Shown: in pieces, positions 46,214-54,643 of the stretch
Numbering within the stretch: the first letter of the stretch is position 1
How the letters are laid out: each line of letters begins with the position of its first letter
From: an uncultured beta proteobacterium
GTDB taxonomy: Bacteria > Pseudomonadota > Gammaproteobacteria > Burkholderiales > SG8-41
NCBI GenBank assembly: GCA_903889565.1
Contig: CAISYC010000061.1
Location: forward strand, 1 to 64,000
Length of the DNA: 64,000 nucleotides
Reading direction: 5' to 3'
Made by a program: the position numbers and the translations under genes
Notes under the pieces: generated by a model
The model's database searches: none
What the model was told of the DNA's origin: nothing
What the model saw: the letters and a program-made list of their open reading frames with translations, nothing else

Positions 46214-47983
46214 ATGTTGCTTGTAACCACGGCGCTGGAGGAAACCTGGGGCACCGAAGACGACCTTCTCTTTCTCGGCGAATGGTGCCGCGTCTATGAT
46301 CGACGTGATCTTTGGTCAAAGCGAAGACATCAGGTTGTGGGCAATCATTGGGACGATCGAAAAAAGCTGAAGACGGATCACGATTATTTGGTCGAGCTGC
46401 ATGGTCGAATTCTCGAAACTCTTTCTTCGGAACTGAACTGCTATCACGAAACCGCCCATCCGCAGCGATACTGGCAGACGATACTTGATCCGTGGTTGCT
46501 GACGTATGTTGCCGTCATCTGGGACCGATGGGAGTGCCTGCGCATCGCATTTGCCGGGCATCAGAATCTGCAAACAGTAGAACTTGAGCCGCTTCGCAGT
46601 TCGCCTGGATTCTTTGACTATAGTGACTTCATTCAGAAAATTCTGGGCGATTTCTGGAATTATGGACTTTTCCTCGCCATCATTGAGTCCGAATATGGCG
46701 ACCGCTGCAGCAAGAGGAAAGCGCCGGACGGGGACATCGATCGCGCCGGTTACTGGCAACCATACGCGAGGATGCCGCATCCAGGGTCGTTCAAGCACAG
46801 AGCCGTCGGGTTTCTTGATGGTTTTTGGGGAAAGTGCTTTCCGCAAAACCGGGCGGTGATTTATGACGCCTATTTCTCCGTCGGCAACCTGGTAAAGCTG
46901 TGTCTCGGGCTGGGGCAAATGCCGCGTTTATTTATCAACGAATTTGCATGGCCGGGCAGCATCGACCAACCGCCCGGCTTCAGCAACAGGCAACTGCTAG
47001 GCGACAAATTGGCATCAGTAACAACTGCAACGACTCCATTTGAGCGTTTTCTGCTTAAACGGATCGTCAACGATATTCCATGGGTTTATCTTGAGGGTCG
47101 TCCGGCGCTTCAATCCCGTGTCGCTAAAATTTTAATGAAACCACGCGCCATATTTACAGCCAATGCGCATTGGGGAAATGAATTGTTCAAGTTGTGGTGC
47201 GCGGAACAGGTTTTGCGCGGCGCAAAATTGGTAACGATGGAACATGGCGGATCCATACCTCCCGCGTTCAGCTCCATGTCTTTCGAAGAAAGCATTGCTG
47301 ACAAAAGAACCACCTGGGCAATCCCTTATCACGAGAAGCACGTCAGGCTGCCGCCCAATAAACTGCCGGCTGTTGATATCGAGTCGACTCGCAAGCATCT
47401 TGCCGTCGTTGATTACGACATGCCACGGTATAACTTCAGAGCTGAGGCGTCGCCCAAAGCCGGACAAGCGCTCGCACAGCACGAGATGGTATGTGCGCTA
47501 TACGCATCTTTGGATCAGAATATTAGGAAGAATCTTCGCGTCCGGCCTTACCCGCGCATCCCATGGGGTTGGAATATTCGGCAACGTCTTACCGACAGGT
47601 TTGGACCGGACAAGGTTTCGACAGGGCAAAGCTATTCCCAATTCCTATCCCAGGCGCGGGTGATCGTATGCACCTACCCGCAGACAACGTTTTCGGAAGC
47701 AATGGCATCCGGGATACCAACAATTCTTGTTTACCCCTCACATCTCTGGGAAACAATTCCGGAAATGGATTCTCTTCTTGTAACGCTTAGAGCAGCTAAA
47801 ATCGTCCTGCACGATCCCGTAGTAGCGGCAGCTCATATAAATTCCATTTGGGGGTCGGCAGAAGGTTGGTGGAATGCCCCTGAAACGCTAGATGCGCGAT
47901 CGGAATTTAACCGGCTGGCGTCATCGTCGAATGGCGATTGGTTGAAATGCTGGACCGGTTTTATAAGAAAAATGAGCGCTTGA
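46214..47983 (+). CDS. LIC12162-family putative transferase
   Basis: This 589-residue protein opens MLLVTTALEETWGTEDDLLFLGEWCR, the signature of the LIC12162 family first noted in Leptospira O-antigen loci. The C-terminal half has a GT-B-like donor region (VICTYPQTTFSEAMASGIPT followed by ILVYPSHLWE). No function is established for the family. Placed directly after pseI, it could be the pseudaminic-acid transferase, in parallel with 30840 after legF. No membrane segments or signal peptide were noted. The upstream gap (46079-46213) holds no recognisable site. Confidence 0.82.
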   Translation: MLLVTTALEETWGTEDDLLFLGEWCRVYDRRDLWSKRRHQVVGNHWDDRKKLKTDHDYLVELHGRILETLSSELNCYHETAHPQRYWQTILDPWLLTYVAVIWDRWECLRIAFAGHQNLQTVELEPLRSSPGFFDYSDFIQKILGDFWNYGLFLAIIESEYGDRCSKRKAPDGDIDRAGYWQPYARMPHPGSFKHRAVGFLDGFWGKCFPQNRAVIYDAYFSVGNLVKLCLGLGQMPRLFINEFAWPGSIDQPPGFSNRQLLGDKLASVTTATTPFERFLLKRIVNDIPWVYLEGRPALQSRVAKILMKPRAIFTANAHWGNELFKLWCAEQVLRGAKLVTMEHGGSIPPAFSSMSFEESIADKRTTWAIPYHEKHVRLPPNKLPAVDIESTRKHLAVVDYDMPRYNFRAEASPKAGQALAQHEMVCALYASLDQNIRKNLRVRPYPRIPWGWNIRQRLTDRFGPDKVSTGQSYSQFLSQARVIVCTYPQTTFSEAMASGIPTILVYPSHLWETIPEMDSLLVTLRAAKIVLHDPVVAAAHINSIWGSAEGWWNAPETLDARSEFNRLASSSNGDWLKCWTGFIRKMSA

Positions 47984-48117
47984 ACATAAGTTTCGCCGTA
48001 CAACCGTTAACGCTTCCTGGCTCTGACTCATTGCGCACGGGATAGCCGTTAAGAGACATAACCAGCCGACTCTATTTTCAGGCTCAATTCACAGGCACAT
48101 TCGGACCAATCAGAATT
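47984..48117. other. Composition boundary between Pse region and aldolase cassette
   Basis: A 134-bp gap between an A+T-richer transferase and a distinctly G+C-rich aldolase gene. It contains CCGTTAA twice, about 27 bp apart, in direct orientation. No clear promoter or terminator was found. Confidence 0.35.
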
Positions 48118-48900
48118 ATGAAAAGTGCAATATTACTCAAGCAGCATCTCATCGCCAATCAACTTACGGTTGGCTCATGGATTACCCTCGCGCACCCCGC
48201 AATCGCGGAAATCATGGCGCGCGCGGGCTTCGACTGGCTGACTGTGGACATGGAACACAGCGTGATCACGATCCGCGAAGCGGAGGAACTGATCCGGGTG
48301 GTGTCGTTGTGCAACGTGCCGGCACTGGTGCGACTTACCAGCAATAATTCCGACCTGATTAAACGCGTGATGGACGCGGGCGCCAGCGGCATCATCGTGC
48401 CGATGGTGAATTCGCGCGCCGACGCCGAGAGCGCGGTCAGTTCGGTGAATTACCCGCCGCTCGGCAAGCGCGGCGTCGGCCTCGCGCGCGCGCAGGGCTA
48501 CGGCCCGAACTTCGGCGCCTACCGCGAATGGCTGGGCGGGGGTGGCGCGGTCGTCATGGTGATGATCGAGCACATCGATGCCGTGCGCAATCTGCGCGAG
48601 ATTCTTGCAGTGCCCGGCGTTGACGGCTATTTCATCGGCCCTTACGACCTGTCGTCGTCGATGGGCCTTGCCGGCCAACTCGAGCATCCGGAAGTTGTTG
48701 CCGCGATCGCCGAGATCCGCTCAACCGCCAAGGCGATGGGCAAACCGGGCGGCGTGCACGTGATCGAACCCGAGCCCGAAAAGCTGCGCGCCTTCATCGC
48801 GCAGGGCTTTACCTTTCTCGCATACAGCCTGGACATGCGGATGCTGGACCGCACCGCGCGCCTGGGCCTCGACAGCATTGGCAAGGAGAGAAACAAGTGA
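48118..48900 (+). CDS. HpcH/HpaI-family pyruvate aldolase
   Basis: This 260-residue class II aldolase has the full HpaI active site: D44 and H47 (TVDMEHS), R72 (VRLTSNN), E151 (MIEHIDAV) and D177 (IGPYDLSS), with spacings identical to E. coli HpaI (D42, H45, R70, E149, D175). Such enzymes join pyruvate to an aldehyde to form a 2-keto-3-deoxy acid. It overlaps a KdsB-like CTP transferase by 4 bp. Aromatic catabolism is unlikely here; synthesis of a keto-deoxy sugar acid for the polysaccharide fits the context better. Confidence 0.9.
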   Translation: MKSAILLKQHLIANQLTVGSWITLAHPAIAEIMARAGFDWLTVDMEHSVITIREAEELIRVVSLCNVPALVRLTSNNSDLIKRVMDAGASGIIVPMVNSRADAESAVSSVNYPPLGKRGVGLARAQGYGPNFGAYREWLGGGGAVVMVMIEHIDAVRNLREILAVPGVDGYFIGPYDLSSSMGLAGQLEHPEVVAAIAEIRSTAKAMGKPGGVHVIEPEPEKLRAFIAQGFTFLAYSLDMRMLDRTARLGLDSIGKERNK

Positions 48901-49664
48901 CGACGATCGGAATCATTCCGGCGCGCATGGCGTCCAGTCGCCTGCCGGGAAAACCGCTGGCGAAGATACTCGGCATGCCCATGATCGGGCATGTCTATCA
49001 CCGCTGCAAAATGAGCCGCGCGCTGAGCGAGGTCTACATCGCCACCTGCGACGAAGAAATCCGCGCCTACGCCGAGAGCATCGGCGCCGGCTGCATCATG
49101 ACGGCGGATACGCACGAGCGCGCGACCGACCGCACCGCCGAGGCGATGCTGAAAATCGAGGCTGACACCGGTGTGCGCACGGATATTGTGGTCATGATCC
49201 AGGGCGACGAGCCGATGGTTTTTCCGGAGATGATCGATCAGGCCATCGCGCCCATGCGGGCAGAGCCGGAACTTGAGGTCGTCAATCTGATGGCCGCGAT
49301 GGACGACATAGAGGAATTCGAAGATCCGAATGAAGTCAAAGTCGTGGTCGATCTCAAAAACAACGCGCTCTATTTTTCGCGCGAAGCAGTGCCCTCGCGC
49401 AAGAAAGGCGTGACTAGGGTGCCGATGCTCAAGCAGGTTTGCATCATGCCGTTCAGGCGCGACTTTCTGCTGCGCTTCAACGCACTGCCGCAGACGCCGC
49501 TCGAAATCATCGAGTCGGTCGACATGATGCGCGTGCTCGAAAACGGCGTTACGGTGCGCATGGTGCCGACTCCCTGCAAAACCTGGAGCGTCGATACGCC
49601 GGAAGACCGCGCGTTTGTCGAGGCCAAGATGAAGGATGACGCGTTATATGCTTCTTACGCCTGA
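48897..49664 (+). CDS. KdsB-like CMP-sugar acid synthetase
   Basis: This 255-residue cytidylyltransferase has the KdsB motifs IPARMASSRLPGKPLAKILG at 7-26 and QGDEP at 102-106, and a C-terminal SVDTPEDRAFVE. Housekeeping KdsB activates Kdo, but this copy lies in a polysaccharide operon directly after a pyruvate aldolase (GTGA overlap). That pairing suggests it activates the aldolase product with CMP. It could instead be a second Kdo activator. Sequence alone does not show which ulosonic acid it accepts. Confidence 0.85.
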   Translation: MTTIGIIPARMASSRLPGKPLAKILGMPMIGHVYHRCKMSRALSEVYIATCDEEIRAYAESIGAGCIMTADTHERATDRTAEAMLKIEADTGVRTDIVVMIQGDEPMVFPEMIDQAIAPMRAEPELEVVNLMAAMDDIEEFEDPNEVKVVVDLKNNALYFSREAVPSRKKGVTRVPMLKQVCIMPFRRDFLLRFNALPQTPLEIIESVDMMRVLENGVTVRMVPTPCKTWSVDTPEDRAFVEAKMKDDALYASYA

Positions 49665-49691
49665 AAAACCGGCTGATTCTACGGTCATCTC

Positions 49692-50543
49692 ATGGGCATA
49701 AAACGCAGCCTCGCGAACGTCGCCGCCGGTAGTCTCATCGGCGCCGCGCGACTGCTGGGGCACCAGTTTTTCAGCTATGCAGTCAATCGCTTCATGGAAG
49801 ATCCGGCATTGGTGCGCCGCATGCCGACTCCGCATGGCAAGGTCGCGTTCTGGGCACCGAACGAAATGACCTGGTGGCGGGCGCAAACATTGCTGACGAA
49901 AGAGCCCGAAACGATCGAATGGATCGACGGCTTCGGCGATGGCGACGTCTATTGGGATATCGGCGCGAACATCGGCGCTTACACCCTGTATGCCGGGATG
50001 CGGCCGAATTTACGCGTGCTCGCGTTCGAACCGTCACCGTTCAATTACTACGCGCTTTGCAGAAACATTGCGCTCAACGGCTTGTCGGACAGGGTGGCCG
50101 CCTACTGCCTGGCGATCAACGATGTCTTAACACTGAACCATCTAAACATGACCAACGTCGAAATCGGCGGTGCCCTGTCCAGTTTCGGCCAGACGACCGG
50201 CTACTGGGGACAAGCCCTCAATCCGGTTTTTCGTCAGGCCATGATCGGCTTTTCGGTGGATGATTTTGCGACACGCCTTGAGCCGCCGTTTCCGAACCAC
50301 ATAAAAATCGACGTTGACGGCATCGAAGCAAAAATTATCGAAGGTGCCCGCCATACATTGTCGGACCCGCGCCTGAAAAGCCTGCTGATCGAACTTGACG
50401 AGAAGCGCGCCGATGAAATCAATACTGTAAGTGCAGTGCTGCAGTCCTGCGGCTTGAAACTCGCACAGCGCAGACATTCGGAAATGATTGAAAATTCCGA
50501 ATTTGCATCGAGTTACAACTTCATCTTCGTGCGTGAAAGCTGA
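49692..50543 (+). CDS. FkbM-family methyltransferase
   Basis: This 283-residue SAM-dependent O-methyltransferase has WDIGANIGAYTLYAG at 88-102 (motif I), LAFEPSPFNYYAL, and IKIDVDGIEAKIIEGA with the FkbM 'K-i-D-v-E/D-G' signature. It is preceded by a short N-terminal helical part. Its acceptor is unknown; its place in the third cassette suggests methylation of that cassette's sugar acid. It is 27 bp after the KdsB-like gene and 7 bp before an epimerase. Confidence 0.85.
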   Translation: MGIKRSLANVAAGSLIGAARLLGHQFFSYAVNRFMEDPALVRRMPTPHGKVAFWAPNEMTWWRAQTLLTKEPETIEWIDGFGDGDVYWDIGANIGAYTLYAGMRPNLRVLAFEPSPFNYYALCRNIALNGLSDRVAAYCLAINDVLTLNHLNMTNVEIGGALSSFGQTTGYWGQALNPVFRQAMIGFSVDDFATRLEPPFPNHIKIDVDGIEAKIIEGARHTLSDPRLKSLLIELDEKRADEINTVSAVLQSCGLKLAQRRHSEMIENSEFASSYNFIFVRES

Positions 50544-50550
50544 AGCGTAA

Positions 50551-51492
50551 ATGGCGAGTTATCTGGTAACGGGGGTAGCGGGATTTGTCGGCGCAGCCGT
50601 CGCAGCGAGGCTGCTCGGCGCCGGTCATGAAGTGACTGGCGTGGACAATCTGACCACCGGTTTCCGCGAAAACATCCCCTCCGGCTGCGTCTTTCTACAG
50701 GGAAACTGCCAGGACGAAACGCTTTATGCGCGCCTGCCGCAGCGCGACTATGCGGCGATTTATCACATCGCCGGGCAAAGTTCCGGCGAGATCAGTTTCG
50801 ATGACCCGGTCTACGATCTGCAAACCAATGCGCAATCAACGCTGCTTTTGCTCAAGTTTGCGCTGAATTCAAAATGTCGCCGCTTCCTCTATGCGAGCAC
50901 CATGTCCGTTTATGGCGACCAACCGGATGCGCCGGTGGCAGAGGACGCGGCGACCAACCCGAAGTCTTTTTACGGCGTGGGCAAGCTGGCGAGCGAGCAT
51001 TACCTGAGGATATACCGTCAATACGGAATCGAAAGCGCCTGCCTGCGCCTGTTCAATATCTACGGGCCCGGACAAAACATGGAAAATCTGCGCCAGGGCA
51101 TGGTCAGCATTTATCTTGCCCAGGCTTTGAAAAACCGTCACATCCACGTCAAGGGCAGCGGCGAACGCTACCGGGATCTGGTTTATATCGACGACGTCGT
51201 CGATGCGTTTCTCATGCTGGAGCGTGCAGCGGACGGTCCGGCCCGGATTTATAACGTCGGCACCAGCGTGCGCACCACGGTAGGCGAACTGATTGAAAAA
51301 ATCCGCAAATTGCTGCCGTTCGAGGTCAGCGTTAAATATGACGGTTCCACTCCGGGCGACATGTTCGGCATTACCGCAGACTGCAGAAAAATCGCGCGCG
51401 AAACCGGCTGGCAGGCGCGGGTGGGGCTCAACGAAGGCCTGCAACGCATGGTCACCTGGGCCATGCCGTCAGCGAGCGGGCAGCGCCAATGA
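50551..51492 (+). CDS. NAD-dependent epimerase/dehydratase (extended SDR)
   Basis: This 313-residue protein has GVAGFVG at 8-14, S116/T117 ([10 protein letters not shown]), and Y141/K145 (FYGVGK), a complete SDR triad. It resembles GalE/WbpP-like UDP-sugar epimerases and dTDP-sugar dehydratases. The exact reaction is not evident. It overlaps the following acyltransferase gene by 4 bp. Confidence 0.85.
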   Translation: MASYLVTGVAGFVGAAVAARLLGAGHEVTGVDNLTTGFRENIPSGCVFLQGNCQDETLYARLPQRDYAAIYHIAGQSSGEISFDDPVYDLQTNAQSTLLLLKFALNSKCRRFLYASTMSVYGDQPDAPVAEDAATNPKSFYGVGKLASEHYLRIYRQYGIESACLRLFNIYGPGQNMENLRQGMVSIYLAQALKNRHIHVKGSGERYRDLVYIDDVVDAFLMLERAADGPARIYNVGTSVRTTVGELIEKIRKLLPFEVSVKYDGSTPGDMFGITADCRKIARETGWQARVGLNEGLQRMVTWAMPSASGQRQ

Positions 51493-52112
51493 CCATGGAA
51501 CAATTCGTCGGCGAACACGTGACGATTTCTCCCAAGGCGGTGGTCAGGCAATCACGCCTGCTGGACTATTCCCGGCTCAAGGACTATGCGGAGATCTCCG
51601 ATTCCACTCTCGGTGAATACAGCTACATCGCCCAGTTCTCGATCGTCAACAAGACCGAGATCGGCAAATTCTGCTCGATCGGCCACGGCGCGTTTATCGG
51701 CCTCTGGGAACACGACATGGCCGTTTCCACCCATTCGTTTTTCCTCTACGAAACCAGCGGCGGGTTTGTCAAAGGCTACCGGAATTACGAAAAGGATAAC
51801 GTCACGACCACGATCGGCGCCGATGTCTGGGTGGGTGCGAATGCCCTCATCCTGAAGGGCGTGACCATCGGCGACGGCGCCATCGTCGGCGGTGGCGCGG
51901 TGGTCACCAAAGACGTGCCTCCCTATGCGATCGCCGTGGGGAATCCCGCGAAGATAGTAAGATACCGCTTCACCCCTGAAGAAATTGAATTTCTGCTGCG
52001 CTTGCAATGGTGGAATCTGCCGCGAGAAATGATCCAGAAAATGGTCGATCGTGAATCGTTCCGTTCGATTGAGAAAATAAAATCGTTTGCAGCGGATAAC
52101 GGTTTGGTCTGA
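51489..52112 (+). CDS. Hexapeptide-repeat acyltransferase (CatB/XAT-like)
   Basis: This 207-residue left-handed beta-helix acyltransferase has repeats such as [21 protein letters not shown], and [20 protein letters not shown] with [20 protein letters not shown]. The active-site His is likely in GLWEHDM or STHSFF. The family acetylates xenobiotics, sugars and nodulation factors; here an O- or N-acetylation of the sugar is probable. It overlaps the epimerase stop by 4 bp. Confidence 0.88.
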   Translation: MTMEQFVGEHVTISPKAVVRQSRLLDYSRLKDYAEISDSTLGEYSYIAQFSIVNKTEIGKFCSIGHGAFIGLWEHDMAVSTHSFFLYETSGGFVKGYRNYEKDNVTTTIGADVWVGANALILKGVTIGDGAIVGGGAVVTKDVPPYAIAVGNPAKIVRYRFTPEEIEFLLRLQWWNLPREMIQKMVDRESFRSIEKIKSFAADNGLV

Positions 52113-52136
52113 ACCATCACGGGAAAGCCTGACACC

Positions 52137-53075
52137 TTGCCGCATAAAATTCTGATCTCGACGTCGTCATTTGATGTTGACGGCAACCCCGCGCTTCAAC
52201 GCCTGGCCGCGCAGGGCTTTGAAATCGTGCTCAACCCGCACGGCCGACGACTCTCGGAGGCCGAGGCGCAAACGCTGCTCGGCGATGGAGTGGTTGGCAT
52301 GATTGCCGGCGTCGAGCCGCTGACACGCAATGTGCTGTCCTCGGCGATGAACCTAAAAGTCATTTCGCGCTGCGGAACCGGCATGGACAGCGTGGACGCC
52401 GGGGCAGCCGCGGAACTCGGCATCCTGCTCAAGAACACACCCGATGCGCCGGCACGCGCGGTGGCCGAGCTGACGCTGGGCATGATGCTCGGCATCTTGC
52501 GGCGCCTGCCGGAAGCGGATCGCGGCATCCGCGCAAAGCAGTGGGCGCCGTTGATGGGTCGCCTGCTGTCGGAACAAACCGTCGGTTTGATCGGGTTCGG
52601 CCGCGTCGGCAGACGCGTCGCGCGCCTGGTCCGGGCCTTTGGCGCGAAGGTCATCGCTTTCGACACGCAAGCCGTGCCCGCCGAGGACGGGGTTGAATTC
52701 AAATCAATGGACGAGGTGATCCGGAGCGCCGACGTGCTGAGCCTGCATGTCGCCTACCAATCCGAATTGCGTCATCTTCTGAATGCGGCGCGCTTTGCCA
52801 CCATGAAAAAAGGCGCCGTCGTCATTAATGCAGCGCGCGGCGGCTTGATCGATGAAGCGGCATTGATTCAGTCACTGCAATCGGCGCATCTCGCCGGCGC
52901 GGCGCTCGACTGCTTCGAGAAGGAACCCTACGACGGCCCCCTTGCGACCATGCCCCAGGTCGTGCTGTCCGCTCATATGGGCTCTTACGCAAAGGAAGCC
53001 CGCGCCCTGATGGAGCGCGAGGCAGCCGAAAATCTTCTGACAGGCATGTCCGCCAAGGGACTGGTAAAAGACTGA
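52137..53075 (+). CDS. D-2-hydroxyacid dehydrogenase (phosphoglycerate dehydrogenase-like)
   Basis: This 312-residue NAD-dependent dehydrogenase has GFGRVG at 153-158, R234 (NAARGGLID), E263 (DCFEKEP) and H280 (LSAHMGS), the complete catalytic set. R234 to E263 spacing equals that of SerA (R240 to E269). In this cassette it could reduce or oxidise the 2-keto or 2-hydroxy function of a sugar-acid intermediate. Serine synthesis is unlikely here. The start is TTG (ttg ccg cat aaa); 1 bp separates it from the next gene. Confidence 0.86.
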   Translation: MPHKILISTSSFDVDGNPALQRLAAQGFEIVLNPHGRRLSEAEAQTLLGDGVVGMIAGVEPLTRNVLSSAMNLKVISRCGTGMDSVDAGAAAELGILLKNTPDAPARAVAELTLGMMLGILRRLPEADRGIRAKQWAPLMGRLLSEQTVGLIGFGRVGRRVARLVRAFGAKVIAFDTQAVPAEDGVEFKSMDEVIRSADVLSLHVAYQSELRHLLNAARFATMKKGAVVINAARGGLIDEAALIQSLQSAHLAGAALDCFEKEPYDGPLATMPQVVLSAHMGSYAKEARALMEREAAENLLTGMSAKGLVKD

Positions 53076-53076
53076 T

Positions 53077-54021
53077 ATGGCAAACGAACCGGTCATCGTT
53101 TACGGCGGCAGCGGTTTTCTCGGCAGCCATGTCTCGGACGCATTGTCCGACGCGGGCTATCGGGTGCGCATATTCGATCGCGTCGCCTCGCCCTACCTGC
53201 GCGCCGACCAGCAAATGGTGGTCGGCGACCTGCTCGACCTGAGTGCCGTGATCGAGGCGGCCCGGGACTGCAGCTACGTGTACAACTTTGCCGGTCTCGC
53301 CGATATCGATGACGCGCAGAATCGCCCGATCGAAACCGCGCAGCTCAATGTTCTCGGCAACATGCACGCCATGGAAGCGGCGCGGCTCGCCAATGCAAAA
53401 CGCTTTGTATTTGCCAGCACGCTTTACGTCTATTCGGAAGCCGGTTCGTTTTATCGCGCGAGCAAACAGGCGGCCGAACGTTTCATCGAGGCTTATCAGG
53501 AACGCTACGGCCTGAACTACACGATCCTTCGCTACGGCTCGCTCTACGGCCGCCGGGCCGACATGCACAACGGAATCTACCGGCTGCTGCGCCAGGCCCT
53601 CGAAAAGCGGCACATTCGCTACGGCGGCAGCGGCGACTCGATGCGCGAATACATTCATGTTACCGACGCAGCCAAGCTCAGTGTTCAGATTCTCGATCAG
53701 CAATACGCAAACCGCCACCTTGTGCTGACCGGCCAGGAACGCATGGCAGTGAAGAATCTCATGAGCATGATCTCGGAAATGATCCCTGGCGGGGTGGCGC
53801 TGGATTACACCGAAAACCCCGCCTTCGGTCATTACGTGATGACGCCTTATGCATTTCATCCCAAGATCGGCCACAAACTGGTCGCGACCGATTACGTCGA
53901 TATCGGACAGGGCCTGCTTGACTGCCTCGCCGAAATTCATGAAGCATCCCATCGCGACCAGCACACCGAAGGGGACTGGCTGGTCACGGATAACAAGCTG
54001 GGGAATGACGCAGCAGTTTGA
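53077..54021 (+). CDS. NAD-dependent epimerase/dehydratase
   Basis: This 314-residue extended SDR has GGSGFLGSH at 10-18, S114/T115 (FASTLYVYS), and Y126/K130 (FYRASK), an intact triad. Compared with GalE-like proteins, the segment between the motifs is short. Its substrate is unknown. It overlaps the HAD phosphatase start by 17 bp, tying it to the sugar-acid cassette. Confidence 0.84.
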   Translation: MANEPVIVYGGSGFLGSHVSDALSDAGYRVRIFDRVASPYLRADQQMVVGDLLDLSAVIEAARDCSYVYNFAGLADIDDAQNRPIETAQLNVLGNMHAMEAARLANAKRFVFASTLYVYSEAGSFYRASKQAAERFIEAYQERYGLNYTILRYGSLYGRRADMHNGIYRLLRQALEKRHIRYGGSGDSMREYIHVTDAAKLSVQILDQQYANRHLVLTGQERMAVKNLMSMISEMIPGGVALDYTENPAFGHYVMTPYAFHPKIGHKLVATDYVDIGQGLLDCLAEIHEASHRDQHTEGDWLVTDNKLGNDAAV

Positions 54022-54643
54022 CGCGATCGTGTTCGATTTCGACGGCGTGCTGGTTGAATCGGCCGACGTCAAAACCCGCGCGTTTGCCGCGCTGTACGCC
54101 GAATACGGGCCCGCCATTGAACAGCAGGTTGTCGCCCATCATCTCGACCACGCGGGCATTTCGCGCTACGTCAAATTCCAGCACTACCACGAGAAGTTGC
54201 TCGGCCGCCCGTATTCCGACGCCATTGGTGAAGAGCTTTCCACGCGCTTTTCGCGCCTGGTTGTCGATGCGATTGTCGCGGCGCCCTGTGTCGCCGGCGC
54301 ACTCGATTTTCTCGAGAACTTTCACGACCGGATGCCGCTGTTTGTCGCGTCCGGCACGCCCGACGAAGAACTGAAAGAAATCGTCCAGCGCAGAGGCATG
54401 CAGGGTTATTTCAAATCGGTTCACGGAACGCCGGCGACCAAAGGCAAAATTATCGCGGGCATTGTCCAGCGCCACCGGTTTGCGGCGACGCGCGTCGTCA
54501 TGATCGGGGATGCCATGGCAGACCACGATGGCGCGCGCGAAGCCGGTGTCGCGTTTGTCGGGCGTGTGGGCGAGGATTCAGGCGTTTTCCCTGCCGGCAC
54601 AAACACGATTGCGGATCTGCGCGAACTACCACAGCTGTTATGA
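54005..54643 (+). CDS. HAD-family phosphatase
   Basis: This 212-residue HAD hydrolase has D11/D13 in FDFDGVLVES, a Ser/Thr in VASGTPDEEL, Lys in GTPATKGKII, and GDAMADHDGAREAGV. It resembles beta-phosphoglucomutase-like and sugar-phosphate phosphatases. In the third cassette it could dephosphorylate the product of the aldolase, as KdsC does for Kdo-8-P. The ATG at 54005 is chosen; the frame is open upstream but overlaps the epimerase without family similarity. Its stop overlaps the next gene by 4 bp. Confidence 0.85.
   Translation: MTQQFDAIVFDFDGVLVESADVKTRAFAALYAEYGPAIEQQVVAHHLDHAGISRYVKFQHYHEKLLGRPYSDAIGEELSTRFSRLVVDAIVAAPCVAGALDFLENFHDRMPLFVASGTPDEELKEIVQRRGMQGYFKSVHGTPATKGKIIAGIVQRHRFAATRVVMIGDAMADHDGAREAGVAFVGRVGEDSGVFPAGTNTIADLRELPQLL

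Noticed and set aside
48118..48900. HpaI aldolase as part of homoprotocatechuate catabolism
   Set aside because: No hpa genes surround it. It is coupled by GTGA to a KdsB-like CTP transferase inside a polysaccharide operon.
52825..54117. 430-codon minus-strand open frame
   Set aside because: It lies antisense to a dehydrogenase and an epimerase with complete catalytic motifs. Long antisense frames are common in G+C-rich coding DNA, and it has no family resemblance or ribosome-binding site.
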